Origin: Kappaphycus alvarezii
Lineage: Eukaryota > Rhodophyta > Florideophyceae > Gigartinales > Solieriaceae
Length of the DNA: 64,000 nucleotides
Direction: 5' to 3'
NCBI GenBank assembly: GCA_002205965.3
Contig: NADL03000771.1
Location: 434,001-498,000, forward strand
Below are positions 22,260 to 33,031 of the stretch, piece after piece. Position numbers and translations under genes: made by a program. Under the pieces are notes generated by a model that saw nothing but the letters and a program-made list of their open reading frames with translations, was not told the origin of the DNA and made no database searches. Each line of letters starts with the position of its first letter. Position 1 is the stretch's first letter.

Positions 22260-22878
22260 AACCCCAAAAAGAGAAGACATGCGATGCCTACTTAGGTTTG
22301 GGAAATTAGAAAAGCGCTATGCGAACAGGCTCTATGGGTACTCCAATCTTCCCCTAAAGTACATGGTAACCCTTTGTGAACGCGGTGGCCTCATGAACCT
22401 GATCTTGCAGTAAATCCTTGAGTTAGCTGGTGAAAAGTTCAAAATATGCAAGGAAACTGGCAATCTCCTGCATTTTAGGAAATTTTCTCTCGGAAAGATC
22501 TTTTCAAGCTTGAACGAACACTTGCAAATTGATTTCATCTTCTTCCTCGGATGTGACGACGTGCCCGTCTTGCACCTCTTCGATTTCTACAAAGCCTCCT
22601 ATTTCACTTCAACCCTGCCGTGGACAGATATGGAAAAGCCTCAATAGATGTGGAGAACCTACGGATCAATTCAAATGGCATCCGTACCGGAATTACCGAC
22701 GAAATTGGCTTCTTCAGCCATAAACTCGGCGATAACCTCCCTGACTTTGGAATTCAGTTTGATTTTAGCTTATTCGACAAAACAAGCTTGGCTTAGTTGG
22801 TAGCAAAAAGAGGTACTACGCACTTTAGTCGAGAGATTACTCTAATATACTGAACATTTAAGCACCACCCACAGCGTT
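22260..22878 (+). pseudogene. LTR-retrotransposon integrase: zinc-binding and catalytic core, broken
   Basis: Plus-strand frames read 'CLLRFGKLEKRYANRLYGYS' and 'ERGGLMNLILQ', then 'KFKICKETGNLLHFRKFSLG', equivalent to the His/Cys pre-integrase region. Next come 'NEHLQIDFIFFLGCDDVPVL' and 'HLFDFYKASYFTSTLP', the start of an rve core with its first Asp. Near 22780-22840, 'KLGLVGSKKRYYALQ' and 'RTLVERLL' fit the end of the core. The layout is copia-like. Stops and shifts separate it from the open frame that follows at 22879. Confidence 0.55.
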
Positions 22879-23664
22879 ATGTGTGACAGAGTCGGAGTAT
22901 TGTCCCGTGTATCCTTACTTAGTAACATTCTCTACGAGAGAAAAACAACAAGTAGTTTTGAGTTCGCCCGCGGGTACACGCTTTCCATAATCGGTCTGCC
23001 TCAATCCGATCTAGCCGATAACGTCTTAAAAGCTCAAGAAGAATCATTTTACAAAAAGGTCCCTGAGGCTCGTTTAAAAGTTTCAACAACGAGGCAATTT
23101 CATTTCCTCCAATCTTTCTCGAAAGGACAGGTTATAGTACATCAAACGCGGGCCCAGGCTCGGAAAATGGGAAGCTGGAAATGTGCGCTCGACGATAACA
23201 TATTTAGTTATCATCTCGCATCGAGAATACCATTTGAAAAACCTGTCAAGGTCGCCCGTAAAGATTTTCGAGAAGCCCCTTCCTCTGGTCTTCTGCAGAT
23301 ATTCGATAAAATTAATTTCGCCTTTCCCCGATGTTGCTCCATTGTCGACGCAGATTTCGAAGATTCTCTCGGAGATTTTGCAACAGAGACATCATTTATT
23401 CTCCCGGATCTTGAGAATGATGCAGAGAAACCAACACCAACTCTTGCTCCTGGCGACCGACCTCCTTCGCCTCAACAAGATTTATTAAAAGATCTTGAAT
23501 TGGGCACCACTGAGAATTTGATATCTTTACGACTACGCAAGTGTAAGAAGTTAGTAACTGCTGCATTAAAGCACAAAACGTACGAAAAAAGACCTTCTTA
23601 CTGGGCTAAATTGAATAGAATATTCCATTTTGGGCTCCAGACTCAGCACGCGAACATCGGTTGA
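22879..23664 (+). CDS. Integrase C-terminal region and linker of an LTR retrotransposon (261-codon open remnant)
   Basis: This is the longest unbroken frame in the transposon-rich left half. The start 'SRVSLLSNILYERKTTSSFE' and 'FARGYTLSIIGLPQSDL' fit the part after an integrase core, where copia-type polyproteins have 'LSSFE-x-x-RGYTPS-x-GLP'. Later, 'SKGQVIVH' and 'KPVKVARKDFREAPSS' look like the small beta-rich C-terminal domain. The last third is acidic and Pro-rich ('DLENDAEKPTPTLAPGDRPP') and then basic, as in the linker before RT. The apparent ATG is internal to the polyprotein and not a real start. No RT follows; the DNA turns AT-rich after 23664. Confidence 0.5.
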   Translation: MCDRVGVLSRVSLLSNILYERKTTSSFEFARGYTLSIIGLPQSDLADNVLKAQEESFYKKVPEARLKVSTTRQFHFLQSFSKGQVIVHQTRAQARKMGSWKCALDDNIFSYHLASRIPFEKPVKVARKDFREAPSSGLLQIFDKINFAFPRCCSIVDADFEDSLGDFATETSFILPDLENDAEKPTPTLAPGDRPPSPQQDLLKDLELGTTENLISLRLRKCKKLVTAALKHKTYEKRPSYWAKLNRIFHFGLQTQHANIG

Positions 23665-26080
23665 GATCATCTACTTTTGCGCTTCAAATGCCATCAAATG
23701 CCATTTTTATATACCCGTGGTAATTATGTGTATCTTTTTATTTGCATTAGAGATAAATTAACGGCTTTTTAATTCCAATGGTTTTTATCGGCCTGAATGA
23801 ATACATCGGTTTTTGCACATTCCTAGATAGTCAATAAAGTACTGTGAAAATTTTATAACATAATTTTACCAAAGTCTACGGTATGTTCATGTTGGATAGG
23901 TACAACAGGGTATCCAAAATGATTGTAGTGCCAAACTGATGGGAATGGAGGGTGCGTGTCCGTATTGATTTTGAGATCAGGAAGCCTGCTGCGAAAACTT
24001 TATTGCACACTTTCATTTCATCAAATGAGTTCTAGTATTTATTTATTTTGTACAAGAAGAACGTTTGAAAGAATTTTATTCATAGTAATGCACTTTTGTA
24101 AGAGATTTTGCGCTATCAAGAAACTGCACAGCAACTGCGAAAACCCTGAAAACAAATTACAGTATCAAAACATTTCGTCGCAGAATTCTCCAGTACTACA
24201 TATGCGAAAAGTAATCATTTTTACCGTTTATGTAATTGAAAGCTGCAGTCATTTCGCATTATGCGTACATGAAATCTATATTTTTCGCGATTATTTGAAA
24301 AAAGTTACTTTAATTGAACAGCAAAATAAAAACTACGAAAAAAACTCACTGAAAACACCTCCACCGTGGTGCCTTCATTCTCACCCCTATCTATTTCTCT
24401 CTCAATATACCTGCCGACATGGTCTCCCTTCAGGGCTTTGATGTAGCATTTTCAACCCAAAGAGGTAAACAAAAAAAGCTATATCTTTAGCGCGCCTTTT
24501 TCTAGCTTTTTGCCCGCTTTCAGCTCAAGCGCATCGAATTTGGCCTGATTTAATACCTCAATATTTCAACTGAACCAATTAATAAGTCTAATAGCAGCAA
24601 GTGAGCGCATTAGTGGAAGACATAAGTTCAGTGCAAACGATGATATAATCATTGCATTTGGATCTGCCCAAGCGCACGCTCACGTTGCTCCCAGTAACCG
24701 TAAGAAGGAGCTTTTTAATATTTACGTGAAGAGTGCGAACGCGAAGAGTATTTACAGCACCGAAACGTATAAAGCCATTCAGGATAGATAAATTTGATTT
24801 CAGAGGTGTTTTGAAGACAGCGATACAATGTATAAATTATATGCAGGATATGAGGTGAACTTAAGGTTCTGAAAGATCCCTTTGCCCCTGCAAAAGAGAA
24901 TAAGGGTGGATTATTGTATGATAAGAACGCTCCACGGAAATTAATAAATGATACGGGGTAGGAAAGAGATAATTGTAGATTTAATATACGCTCAAGCGAT
25001 GGGACCCAAATCTACCGAGGAGAAAGGCGAAAAGGGGATTAAATATTTAGAGCGGAAATAATTTAATAATACGAAACCAGAATACAAGACCATAGTTAAA
25101 ACCTTTACAATGTGGCATATAATTGTTTGTAGCAACTTCGAATGGTTCAAAAGTGGGTCTGGAGAAGAAGAATTAGGAAAAAATGCACGAGTTTTGAATA
25201 AGAGGGAAGAAAGGATTTTTGGGTCTAATAGAACGTGAGAAGGAAAAGAAAGAATCACAAAAAGATTGAGATAGAATTTTAAGTTGTTTATGAGTTCCTT
25301 AAGAAGTATTACTCTAGATTCTCGTTCCCAACGAACTCCTTCACTATATTCCCTATTATCACCTCGTCAATAATGATAAAAATATTTCACCTTTATTTGG
25401 ATTTTAAATTTTATTATTTGAGAGGAGCCTTACGAGTATAGTACTCCGAGATTTGATTCTGATAGAAGTAATTTCGAATATTGGACATCAGAATGCCGCT
25501 ATATTATAGAGCAATAGCTATTTATTCTCCAATTGCAAGTTTCTGCTTAAAAAACCCTCCAGTACAGCATGACTTGTTGAAAATACATCAATGCGTTTCC
25601 TCGCTTTTTACATATACTTGTTGAAATGAATTTGGGTAATATTGACATAGGCGCCTATAAATTGAATCTCTAGGCGTAATCTGCAGTTGTAACCGTTGTC
25701 ATTGTGCATTTACTGCTTCTTTTCATTGGCATTTAGTACTATTAGCTCCAATTCCACGCTAGATTACACTGGAGGAGTTTAATTATGTTCTCTTCATTCC
25801 AATGGTCCAAAAACTTGTAGTGACATTAGATCATTAGTATTTTGAGGTTAAAAAATCAAAGTTTCCTTTCTCTTTTGACCGTGTCAATCATCCAACAGCA
25901 TCTTGTTGTCATTCCCAGCGATCAAAACAAAGATACAATCTACGTCACCAAAAAAATTTGACAAAGCTTACCAATCCTGAAAACGGCTGAATGGAACTTT
26001 GCTTGAATTACTTTACCACAGACATATGCAGGTGCAACATGCATAGTCTTGAATACCCCACTGTAACAAACCTAAAAACA
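23665..26080. other. AT-rich tract, no recognised gene
   Basis: Only scattered frames are seen, for example 23956-24441 plus (161 codons, Lys/Asn/Ile-rich, probably chance in AT-rich DNA) and 25258-24992 minus. I see no domain, RNA gene or clear repeat. Confidence 0.3.
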
Positions 26081-26081
26081 A

Positions 26082-26312
26082 TTAGGTTTGAATAGGGTGG
26101 CTAAACTCTGCATGCTGTGGGGCGCGACATAATACAGACGCCGCACACGTGGACCAAATTGCATAACTACTGTTCAACATTATATTGAACTTGACCGAAT
26201 GATCTCTCCAGTCAACAATTAAATCATCCTCCTGGCAAGCATAACGTAAATGAGTAGTCAATGTTCCATATAATTGTTCTATACTATCTTTCCACGTGGG
26301 TGGAGTACCCAA
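26082..26312 (-). other. Short unassigned ORF
   Basis: A 76-codon frame beginning 'MGTPPTWKDSIEQLYGTLTT' with a fairly ordinary amino-acid mix. I recognise no family and there is no neighbouring gene. It may be a transposon fragment. Confidence 0.15.
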
Positions 26313-27860
26313 TCGTTATGGAAAGAAACCTACTCTGACTCAAAGAAAAATTGATTATTTGTTTTTTTCATTGCTCTTCTTCTCTTTTATTCATCCAAGA
26401 CCTTGCGCAAGTCTCTCAATTTCATCTTTCTTCAAATGACAAGGGAGAACAAGCGCAGAGTCAGCCATCCATTTAATCATAATCTGATAAATAGTACCCT
26501 GAAGTTTTATTGCTCTTGCAAGGCTTTTATTGAAATATTTTGAAGCCTACCAGTAGTTTTGCATAGCGTTACCTCTGATATTGGAGTTTTCATGATGCAA
26601 GCGTTGGCATTAAATGAGTATTACTGTTACATTTACCCATCTGTGAAGCTTTTATAGTTTTGTTTCTCTAATTTAATCTTTTCGGCCATTACTGGTCACG
26701 GATTTTGATTGAGGTCTTGAACAGCACGATCGATAAAAATCATTTAGAACTTTCTTGAATAAGGTAGCTAGTACTCACTTACCAGTTGAGTCTCCTAGCT
26801 ATAAGTTCTCTAGAAAAAGACTTTTTCAAATAGAGAAAGGGACGCTCACACTCTAGGTTATACCATACAGTACAAGTAAAGACGTACTAGCGGTCACCCT
26901 CTAGGATATCGCGGGCCATAACCGGCAATACCTTTCAAATATTAAATCTCCCGACATTTCCAACGTATAAGTTCGGTCAAAAATTATATCCTCGGTGAAA
27001 GGAAATTTCTGTGGGCATGATGTTACTTCTACAATTCTTTTGAACAAAAAAGACCGAATCTTCCGAACATTGAAATAACACAACTTTTCCCACTTTGCAA
27101 GACCGTGAAGATGGCCAAATAAAAGTCCTCTCGTAACTATTTATTCTTGAGGCTGACGGTCGTGCGCCGATAGTACAATCAGTTACGCAAGTTCTTACTG
27201 AAATGTTGACTGTGTAGTATTACAGCCCAAAAGATATGACACGTGTATCCCGCTGCAAGAATGCCGGTGGAAGTTTACTGTAAGGCCTACAAGCCGAGCT
27301 TACAATGTCTGACAAATCTACTGATCGTTGTGCTCGACAGGTTGGCTTCCGCTTATTGCGGCAAGAACAAGTGTTTAATTCTTCTGTCTGATGGCTGATG
27401 ATTCTTGTTGTCTTGGACTTGCTCTGCTACTCGTTACGCGAGCCCTTACATAGACTTTTTGCAGCCCCCCTTTACTATATTTGAATTTTCAGTACTGTAT
27501 AGTGCAGTGTAGAGCTATTCCACCACAAAAAAAATTAATTCTAGTGGCTACAGTATCGTTTTTTACTGGATTAATATCATAAAATATCTGGGCATTCCTG
27601 CTGAGCCGTCACCGCAAAGCGTTTGCTAGCTGCGCGGGCACAATCGCGAGCCCTTCCTGTATGACAGACTGGCTTGCATTTTGTACAGCTGACGCGTGTC
27701 TGACTGTTCAACACGCTTTACTAAAAAATTTAATTACGTTTTTTCGTGATAGCGTAATTATTAAAATAAAAATTTGGATTCTCGTAAGCGAATACTTCGG
27801 AAATTCATGAATTGTCCAGTAGCTACAGTACTGCAAAAAAAATTTAAAAAATTCTAATAG
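26313..27860. other. Intergenic tract upstream of the F-box/LRR gene
   Basis: No gene is recognised. TACAGTAC/CAGTACTGTA motifs occur at about 26868, 27491 and 27820, in line with their frequency upstream of other host-like genes. A poly-A/T-rich segment runs from 27720 to 27860. Confidence 0.3.
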
Positions 27861-27863
27861 ACT

Positions 27864-27918
27864 ACCTTACAGTGGAGATTATTGGAGATGTGCCGTATTT
27901 CAAAAAATACTGTAAGGT
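27864..27918. promoter_or_regulatory. Inverted repeat ACCTTACAGT ... ACTGTAAGGT upstream of the F-box/LRR gene
   Basis: ACCTTACAGT (27864-27873) and ACTGTAAGGT (27909-27918) are perfect inverted copies 35 bp apart, 174 bp upstream of the chosen ATG at 28092. The arms contain the TACAGT core seen upstream of other genes. It could be a regulatory site or a small inverted-repeat insertion. Confidence 0.35.
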
Positions 27919-28091
27919 GGCCTAATCGATGAGCAAACGTGTACAACATGTGCCACCTTGCAAATCGAACAAATCAAATCTGCATAAACGCTCTCTTGAA
28001 AACAAGAGTTCACCCTTGCATCTTTCCGTTACACTTCAGCGTGGTACTACACAGCCGACCTGCTCGAAGTCCATATTTCTCCCCTGTCCTC

Positions 28092-29491
28092 ATGCCCAAC
28101 AACCGCAAGTCCAAAATACATCGTCTCCCGAAGTCCGAACGTCACCATGCCTCGTCTAAGATCATTATTCACTCTCCAGTACCACCCTGCACGGCTCCTC
28201 ACCCTCCCTCGAAACCCTCCAACCAGCCTCAATTTCCTCGCCTAGACGACCAAGCCCTTTCCAAGCTCCTCTTCTACGCAGGTCCTCGTACAATTCTATC
28301 CGCCCTCAACGTTTCCATCCAATGGCGTCGAGTCGCATTGGAACTCCTCTCTCGGGTTTCATTTATTGATATTGGCAAAGTCTATCTCATCGACAACCAC
28401 CGCTCCTCCTTTCCCACCGAAACCCAGGTCATTAACATGCTTTCCAATTTTCCGAACCTCAATCACTTATCATTTCAATCCTGGCGTTTCACGATGTCAT
28501 GGAAGATATTGCGTCCATAGTTGCGTCCAATTTTTCCTCTTCTACCCTCAGAGAGGTCAACTTCTCAAACGTCCTTGTGAAAGGTCGCGACCTCGTCTCC
28601 CTTCTTGATAACTGCCCGCAAGTTCGTTCGCTCCGCCTCGGCCAGCATGTAACCCACGACGATACCGTTCTTCGCCAGCTCGCAACGTACTGTGAAACTC
28701 GTCGTGTTCATCAACCTGACTTTCAGATACATTCTATTGTAATCACGTCTGCTAGAGCCGTCACAGCAACAGGCCTTACTGCTCTTCTTCGTTCAGCTCA
28801 GCCTCAAACACTCCAAGTTACCAAGTGCAAAGGCCTGAAACACTTCTCCTGGTTTTCCACCCTTCAAAATCCAATTCAAAAGCTCAGCCTCGCCGCCTGC
28901 CCTTCTTTGTCCGCTGTGTCCATTAATGTTGCTCCTCAAAATCCAGACGTGCTGGATCTCAATCTCTCCCAATCCGCCCACCTTTCCACTCTGTCCTTTC
29001 GCGGTCCTGACCTAGGTGTCCGCTATGCCCTTGCACTTACACGGCTTAACCTCTCTGGATGTCGTCAGTTACGTAACCTCATCGTACCACCTAATCAACG
29101 ACCGTGGGAAGTCTTTCGCAATATTGAGGATCTTAACATGTATGGCGCACACGGACTGGACCCTCAGGTGTTTCACGAAATTCTTGGTCTGTCACAACAA
29201 CAGTGTGCCCTTCCTAACCTGCGTCGGCTCACGGTTACTGGTTGCAGATTGGATGCACTGCGACTTATTGGTTACCCACAGCTCGTTTTTGTCGATTGCT
29301 CCGGCTGTTCGGAGTTGGCTACATTAGAAATACGAGATTGTTGGGAGATTGAGACCCTTGTAGTTCAAGGTAAGAAATCTCCACTGAATTCGGTTCAACT
29401 TGTCTTGCCACAGAAGTGCATTGTCCAAGGCTTAAGGAGACAATGGCATTGGGAGAGCCACTTCACAAACCAGATTGTGATGTTCCCGTAG
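28092..29491 (+). CDS. F-box/LRR-like protein, split by one frameshift
   Basis: Two overlapping frames form one protein. The first, from ATG 28092 (the frame opens at 27939) to 28520, has a basic Pro-rich N-terminus and then an F-box-like helix set ('FPRLDDQALSKLLFYAGPRT' and 'ALNVSIQWRRVALELL', residues about 48-90). The second, to 29491, has leucine-rich repeats: 'LREVNFSNV', 'LTRLNLSGCRQLRNLIVP', 'LRRLTVTGCRLDALRL', 'LVFVDCSGCSELATLEIRDC'. The Cys-containing repeats are typical of Amn1/FBXL proteins that select substrates for SCF ubiquitin ligases. The join is near 28485, where one missing base would restore the reading. An intron is unlikely because the sequence just after the join continues the protein. 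Whether it is a true mutation or an assembly error is open. Confidence 0.6.
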
Positions 29492-29636
29492 GACGAAAGA
29501 GCTGAGGCGAGTAAATGGAGTTCTTTATCATAAAAAGCAACTTCGTCCAATGTGCTTGCCGAAGCAAGCCAGACAGATGATCGCAATAGGTTTGTCACGT
29601 CTTAACACTTCTCATGCGCCTCTTGGAAGGCATTGG

Positions 29637-30669
29637 CTACATCATTTTTCGAATGCCAACCAATAGCGTACCCGTCAGGACGAGAACGGAGCCTAACAAA
29701 CTAGGCCAGCTGGGTTTCTCTCCGAGAAATAGCAGCCCCGCGATGTACGCCAGGGGTACATCAAGGTTTCGAACTAGAATTCCAGGTCCCACGGGACAGT
29801 GCTTCAGTGCTGCACTCAGAAAACACTGCGCAATAAACGCTGACACAGAAGATAACAGGATGTAGAGGAACCCGACTCTGTTCTCGAAGAATATATTGGG
29901 ACCCACTGCACCACCCCAGAAGGGTGCTGATCAACAAACTCGCGAAGCCAAGAGAGAAGACATTGGTGATGAAGTGCACGCTGCTCGCCAGATATCGAAC
30001 TGTTATGTAGGCAACGGCACTCAAGAAAGCACCGGAAACGGCACATAATGCACCGAGGAATCTGTGCCCATCATTCACGACTTGGGTGTCAACTCCTGGT
30101 CGGACAACCAAAAGGATGCCCGTAAAGCTGATGATGGATGCAATGCCATCTATTTTAGTTATTACTTCTCCGAGAACAACACTGGAAAGTAGCATAGTGA
30201 TTACTGGGCCAAAGAAGAAAATAGTCATGGCCTCTCCAACAGGAAGAAGCTTTAGGGCTGTGTACAAGCTAATCATTCCAATGCCGCCAATGACTCCACG
30301 AAAAGAGAGCATCTTCCAATGATGAGTTGTAAAAGAGCCGACCATATGCCGAATGTCAAGAAACCAGTGCATATAGACATAGGAGAGGAGGGTTTGAACT
30401 GTGCCGCGGATAAAGAAGCAAGTCTGAGGCGACAGGCCATACCTCCTTGTAGCAATATGCACGCAAAATGTCATAGTGGAAAACGCAAGACTAGACAGAG
30501 CCATAAGGATGTAGCCGTAGAGATGGGAACGTTGCTCCGCACGGTCATCGTTTACAGTGGGGCCAGAGGTTTGGAGATTTGTTGCTGGAGAAGGAAGCAG
30601 AGGATCAGTCTCTGTGGAGCTCTTTGTGTGTTGCTTTGGCGGAGATATCTCCGCTTCTGGAATCGTCAT
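29637..30669 (-). CDS. SLC35G/EamA-type drug-metabolite transporter, one frameshift
   Basis: The minus-strand frame from ATG 30669 carries most of a ten-helix DMT-superfamily membrane protein. After a polar N-terminus of about 45 residues it has 'LMALSSLAFSTMTFCVHIAT', 'FRGVIGGIGMISLYTALKLL', 'AMTIFFFGPVITMLLSSVVL', 'SIISFTGILLVVRPG' and 'TVRYLASSVHFITNVFSL'. This order and the R-G-x-x-G motif fit the SLC35G1-like group of the EamA family. One extra base near 29900, in a GGGG run, shifts the frame. The last two helices ('FLYILLSSVSAFIAQCFLSA' and 'AYIAGLLFLGEKPSW') continue in the frame 29906-29637. Total length would be about 340 residues. The substrate cannot be deduced. A decayed relative lies at 55.6-56.8 kb. 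Confidence 0.7.
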
Positions 30670-31200
30670 GATCTGAAGTAGAATTGAATGATTACCTGTA
30701 TGTCCTGCGGAAGATGGGTGGGGACTTGACGTTACGACTGAAGTGCTGTTCTCGCAGACACCGGTTTGTAAAAGTGCAGAGAGAGTAAACCAAGGGTTAA
30801 TCTGGTCTAGTTGGTCAGGCTGTTGTACAGCGAAACAGAAAATCGGTGTTAGGTGAGTCTTAAATCATTCCTGCATACTATGTCAGAAAAGCACCTCTGC
30901 GTCTCGAAATGCAGTTTGTAGTGAGGAAACGTACCCTGAAGGCACATTCACATAGCGCTTCATTAGGCATGTGAGGTGAGGGTTTGCTCTCGGCAGTGAT
31001 CGCATGCATGAAATTTTTTGCCAAGGTGGAAGGCCCTAATATTATCCAAAATGGAATGGAGCCTCACATCCAAGTAACATCAGTTTGGAACCAGAGTATC
31101 AATGACCGTTTCCAACGTATTGCTATTGGGTCGGCAACATTGATGACTTGATCATTATCGCTGAGCAAAAATTCACATGCTTTGAGCAGCACAGGTGCTC
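30670..31200. other. Divergent promoter region between transporter and BORCS8-like gene
   Basis: No ORF is recognised. The two flanking genes point away from each other, so this stretch and the motif cluster after it must hold both promoters. Confidence 0.3.
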
Positions 31201-31212
31201 AACATAATTCGT

Positions 31213-31300
31213 GATACAGTATGTGTCATCGTGTCATCATACAGTACAGTATGTACTGTACAATAATTTATTCATACAGTACCATGCAAGTACAGTAACT
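31213..31300. promoter_or_regulatory. TACAGTA/TACTGTA motif cluster upstream of the BORCS8-like gene
   Basis: ATACAGTATGTG, ATACAGTACAGTATGTACTG and TACAGTACC/TACAGTAAC sites fill this 90-bp stretch, ending about 130 bp before the ATG at 31431. The arrangement resembles the cluster upstream of the Bmt2-like gene. Confidence 0.4.
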
Positions 31301-31430
31301 TTGCCTTCGCATTGCACCCCTTCGCCGCTGACACGATTTCTTTTTTCGTTTTGTCGCTCTACAGCACATCGCGTCTTGCACAACTTTTTGTGCCTTGGAT
31401 AACTCTTCGTCCCTTGTGCATCCCACATCT

Positions 31431-31779
31431 ATGGTTCCCCAAACTCTTCGCGACCGCTCCCCGCCAAGTGAATTCGCATCAAATTTCCCACTCGCTACCC
31501 CAATTTCTCGTTCGCCTTGCACATGAGCCCTCAGTCGGTCTTCATTTTCTCGCTTCTCATGCACAAACGAGGGCAGCACCCGCGCTAACTGCCATAATCC
31601 GTTCCGCCGATCACCAGCGCGGCAAGCAATCGGAAGCTATTTTAGATATTCGCGACGCATCCGAGATGCTGCAGCAGCACGGCGCACCTGCATCAGTTGT
31701 GTTGGAAAGGCTAAAGGAGAGTTTGCAAGATTCGACTCGGCTTATTTCCAACGAATTGATCTCCTCTGAGGGACCATGA
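31431..31779 (+). CDS. BORCS8-like small protein (BLOC-1-related complex subunit), one probable frameshift
   Basis: The open frame ending at 31779 reads 'LAHEPSVGLHFLASHAQTRA' and then an amphipathic stretch 'RGKQSEAILDIRDASEMLQQ'. This resembles BORCS8 (MEF2BNB), where a short N-terminus precedes 'ANEPSVALYRLQEH'. BORCS8 is part of the BORC complex that couples lysosomes or late endosomes to kinesin through Arl8. The frame has no ATG before the conserved block. The nearest ATG, at 31431, is in another frame and gives 'MVPQTLRDRSPPSEFASNFP'. One extra base near 31512 would join the two and give an N-terminus of about 30 residues, close to the family's usual length. The call rests on a short motif. 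Confidence 0.45.
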
Positions 31780-31895
31780 ATACATTTTTGCACGGCGCAT
31801 GACAGGATGCTTTTGTTGCAACTGTATGGATGAATAGAACATATCGAATAAGAAGGAATATAGGGTATCCTACATGGAGGGGTAATTTTGTAAAT

Positions 31896-32592
31896 TTACA
31901 ACGACAGACCGATCTGAGCGGGTGAAATCAGGGAATGCGAAGGAGCAAGGGCGAGAAGGAGATTGTTGGCCTCGGCATGATTTTTGAGGCTTGAAGTGGA
32001 CATAAGAACAGCCCGTGCGTGATGCCCGTCGGAGACCATGAGATCGATAAGCCGAGTAACATCCTGGTCTTCCTCAAACGTCAGGAGATATTTATCGCTG
32101 ATCTCCGAACTGTGTCGCGGGCATTGATCACTAGAAATTCATCTGATGCTTGCGCATTTAGCTGAACGACGTAAAGTTCTGAGTATCGTAGTTCTATTTC
32201 ACGACGGGCCGTTCGCTCGGCGAGACGAATTATCTTGATGTTGCGCAAGTCCCACTTGAAGCCCGCCTCGACAGATGCCTTGAATAAATTGTTCTTCCAT
32301 TGAATAATGTCTGGGGAAATGATCAGGGCCCACTTGGAAATATGATCAGTGGAGCGATCGGAGAAGTCTTGTATTCAGCCTCAGCCGCGGCGAACTTGGC
32401 AAGAGTTTTAGCTGGGTCATAATTGCTGTCGTCAAGTTCGGTGGGGATGCCGCCGTTACCGTAAGGATGAGAACGGGCTAGTGATACCCAACGGGGCTTC
32501 GAACAAGACAAGCAACTAGTGTTTTTGCCGCGAAGTGATTGTGGAGGGTATTTTTTAGAAGGAATGAGGGTGGGGAAGGAGATGAATGCCAT
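31896..32592 (-). CDS. Unrecognised protein with transit-peptide-like N-terminus, two frameshifts
   Basis: From ATG 32592 the minus strand reads a Ser/Pro/Lys-rich leader ('MAFISFPTLIPSKKYPPQSL'), a possible plastid or mitochondrial transit peptide, then 'DDSNYDPAKTLAKFAAAEAE'. One missing base near 32348 shifts into 'DHISKWALIISPDIIQWKNN' and 'IIRLAERTARREIELRYSEL'. A second missing base near 32114 shifts into 'SDKYLLTFEEDQDVTRLIDL', ending 'SPAQIGLSL' at the stop 31898-31896. Joined, it would be about 230 residues, mostly helical and soluble. I do not recognise the family. The smooth continuation of protein-like sequence across both breaks argues that this is one gene with recent indels or assembly errors. 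Confidence 0.45.
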
Positions 32593-33000
32593 TGCGAACA
32601 GGGGATAACTGTGGAGGCTCGGAGACGTCGAGATTGATGGGGATAGGAAGCTGCGCTCTTTTTTCTTTTTCTGTATTGAGAAGTGTCTGGGAGAAAGACT
32701 CGCAGAATGACAGGTACGGTATATGTAGAGCATTCGCTGCCGAAAGAATACACATTTAAGTCTGGGAAAAAAGTCTTCGCCTTGCCTTGAAACAGGTTGA
32801 CGAGGTGGATCTAACAGTCACAGCCCAGATGTTACTTCGGGCAAGATCAAACAGCAACTACTGTAAATAGTAATTCTGTAAATTGCAGCTCCATGCAATT
32901 ACTGTATAGTTAACTTTCCTCTGTCCACTTCGCACTAGCCCAAAGTTCCCCGTTCTCCACTCTCTCCCCTCTCATCACTCAACTCAACAACTTCAGAGCG
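32593..33000. other. Intergenic region
   Basis: The 5' flank of the minus-strand gene at 32592. A few ACTGTA half-sites occur at about 32861-32907 (CTACTGTAAATAG, TTACTGTATAG). No gene is seen. Confidence 0.3.
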
Positions 33001-33031
33001 TCAAAATTTCGCTGCTTTCGGCGCCCGCCCC

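Noticed and set aside
23956-24441. 161-codon plus-strand ORF in AT-rich DNA
   Set aside because: Lys/Asn/Ile/Phe-rich composition as expected from base bias; no domain and no neighbouring support.
28486-28520. Possible 35-nt GT...AG intron that would also join the two F-box/LRR frames
   Set aside because: It is shorter than normal introns and would remove residues that look like part of the protein; a one-base indel explains the break better.
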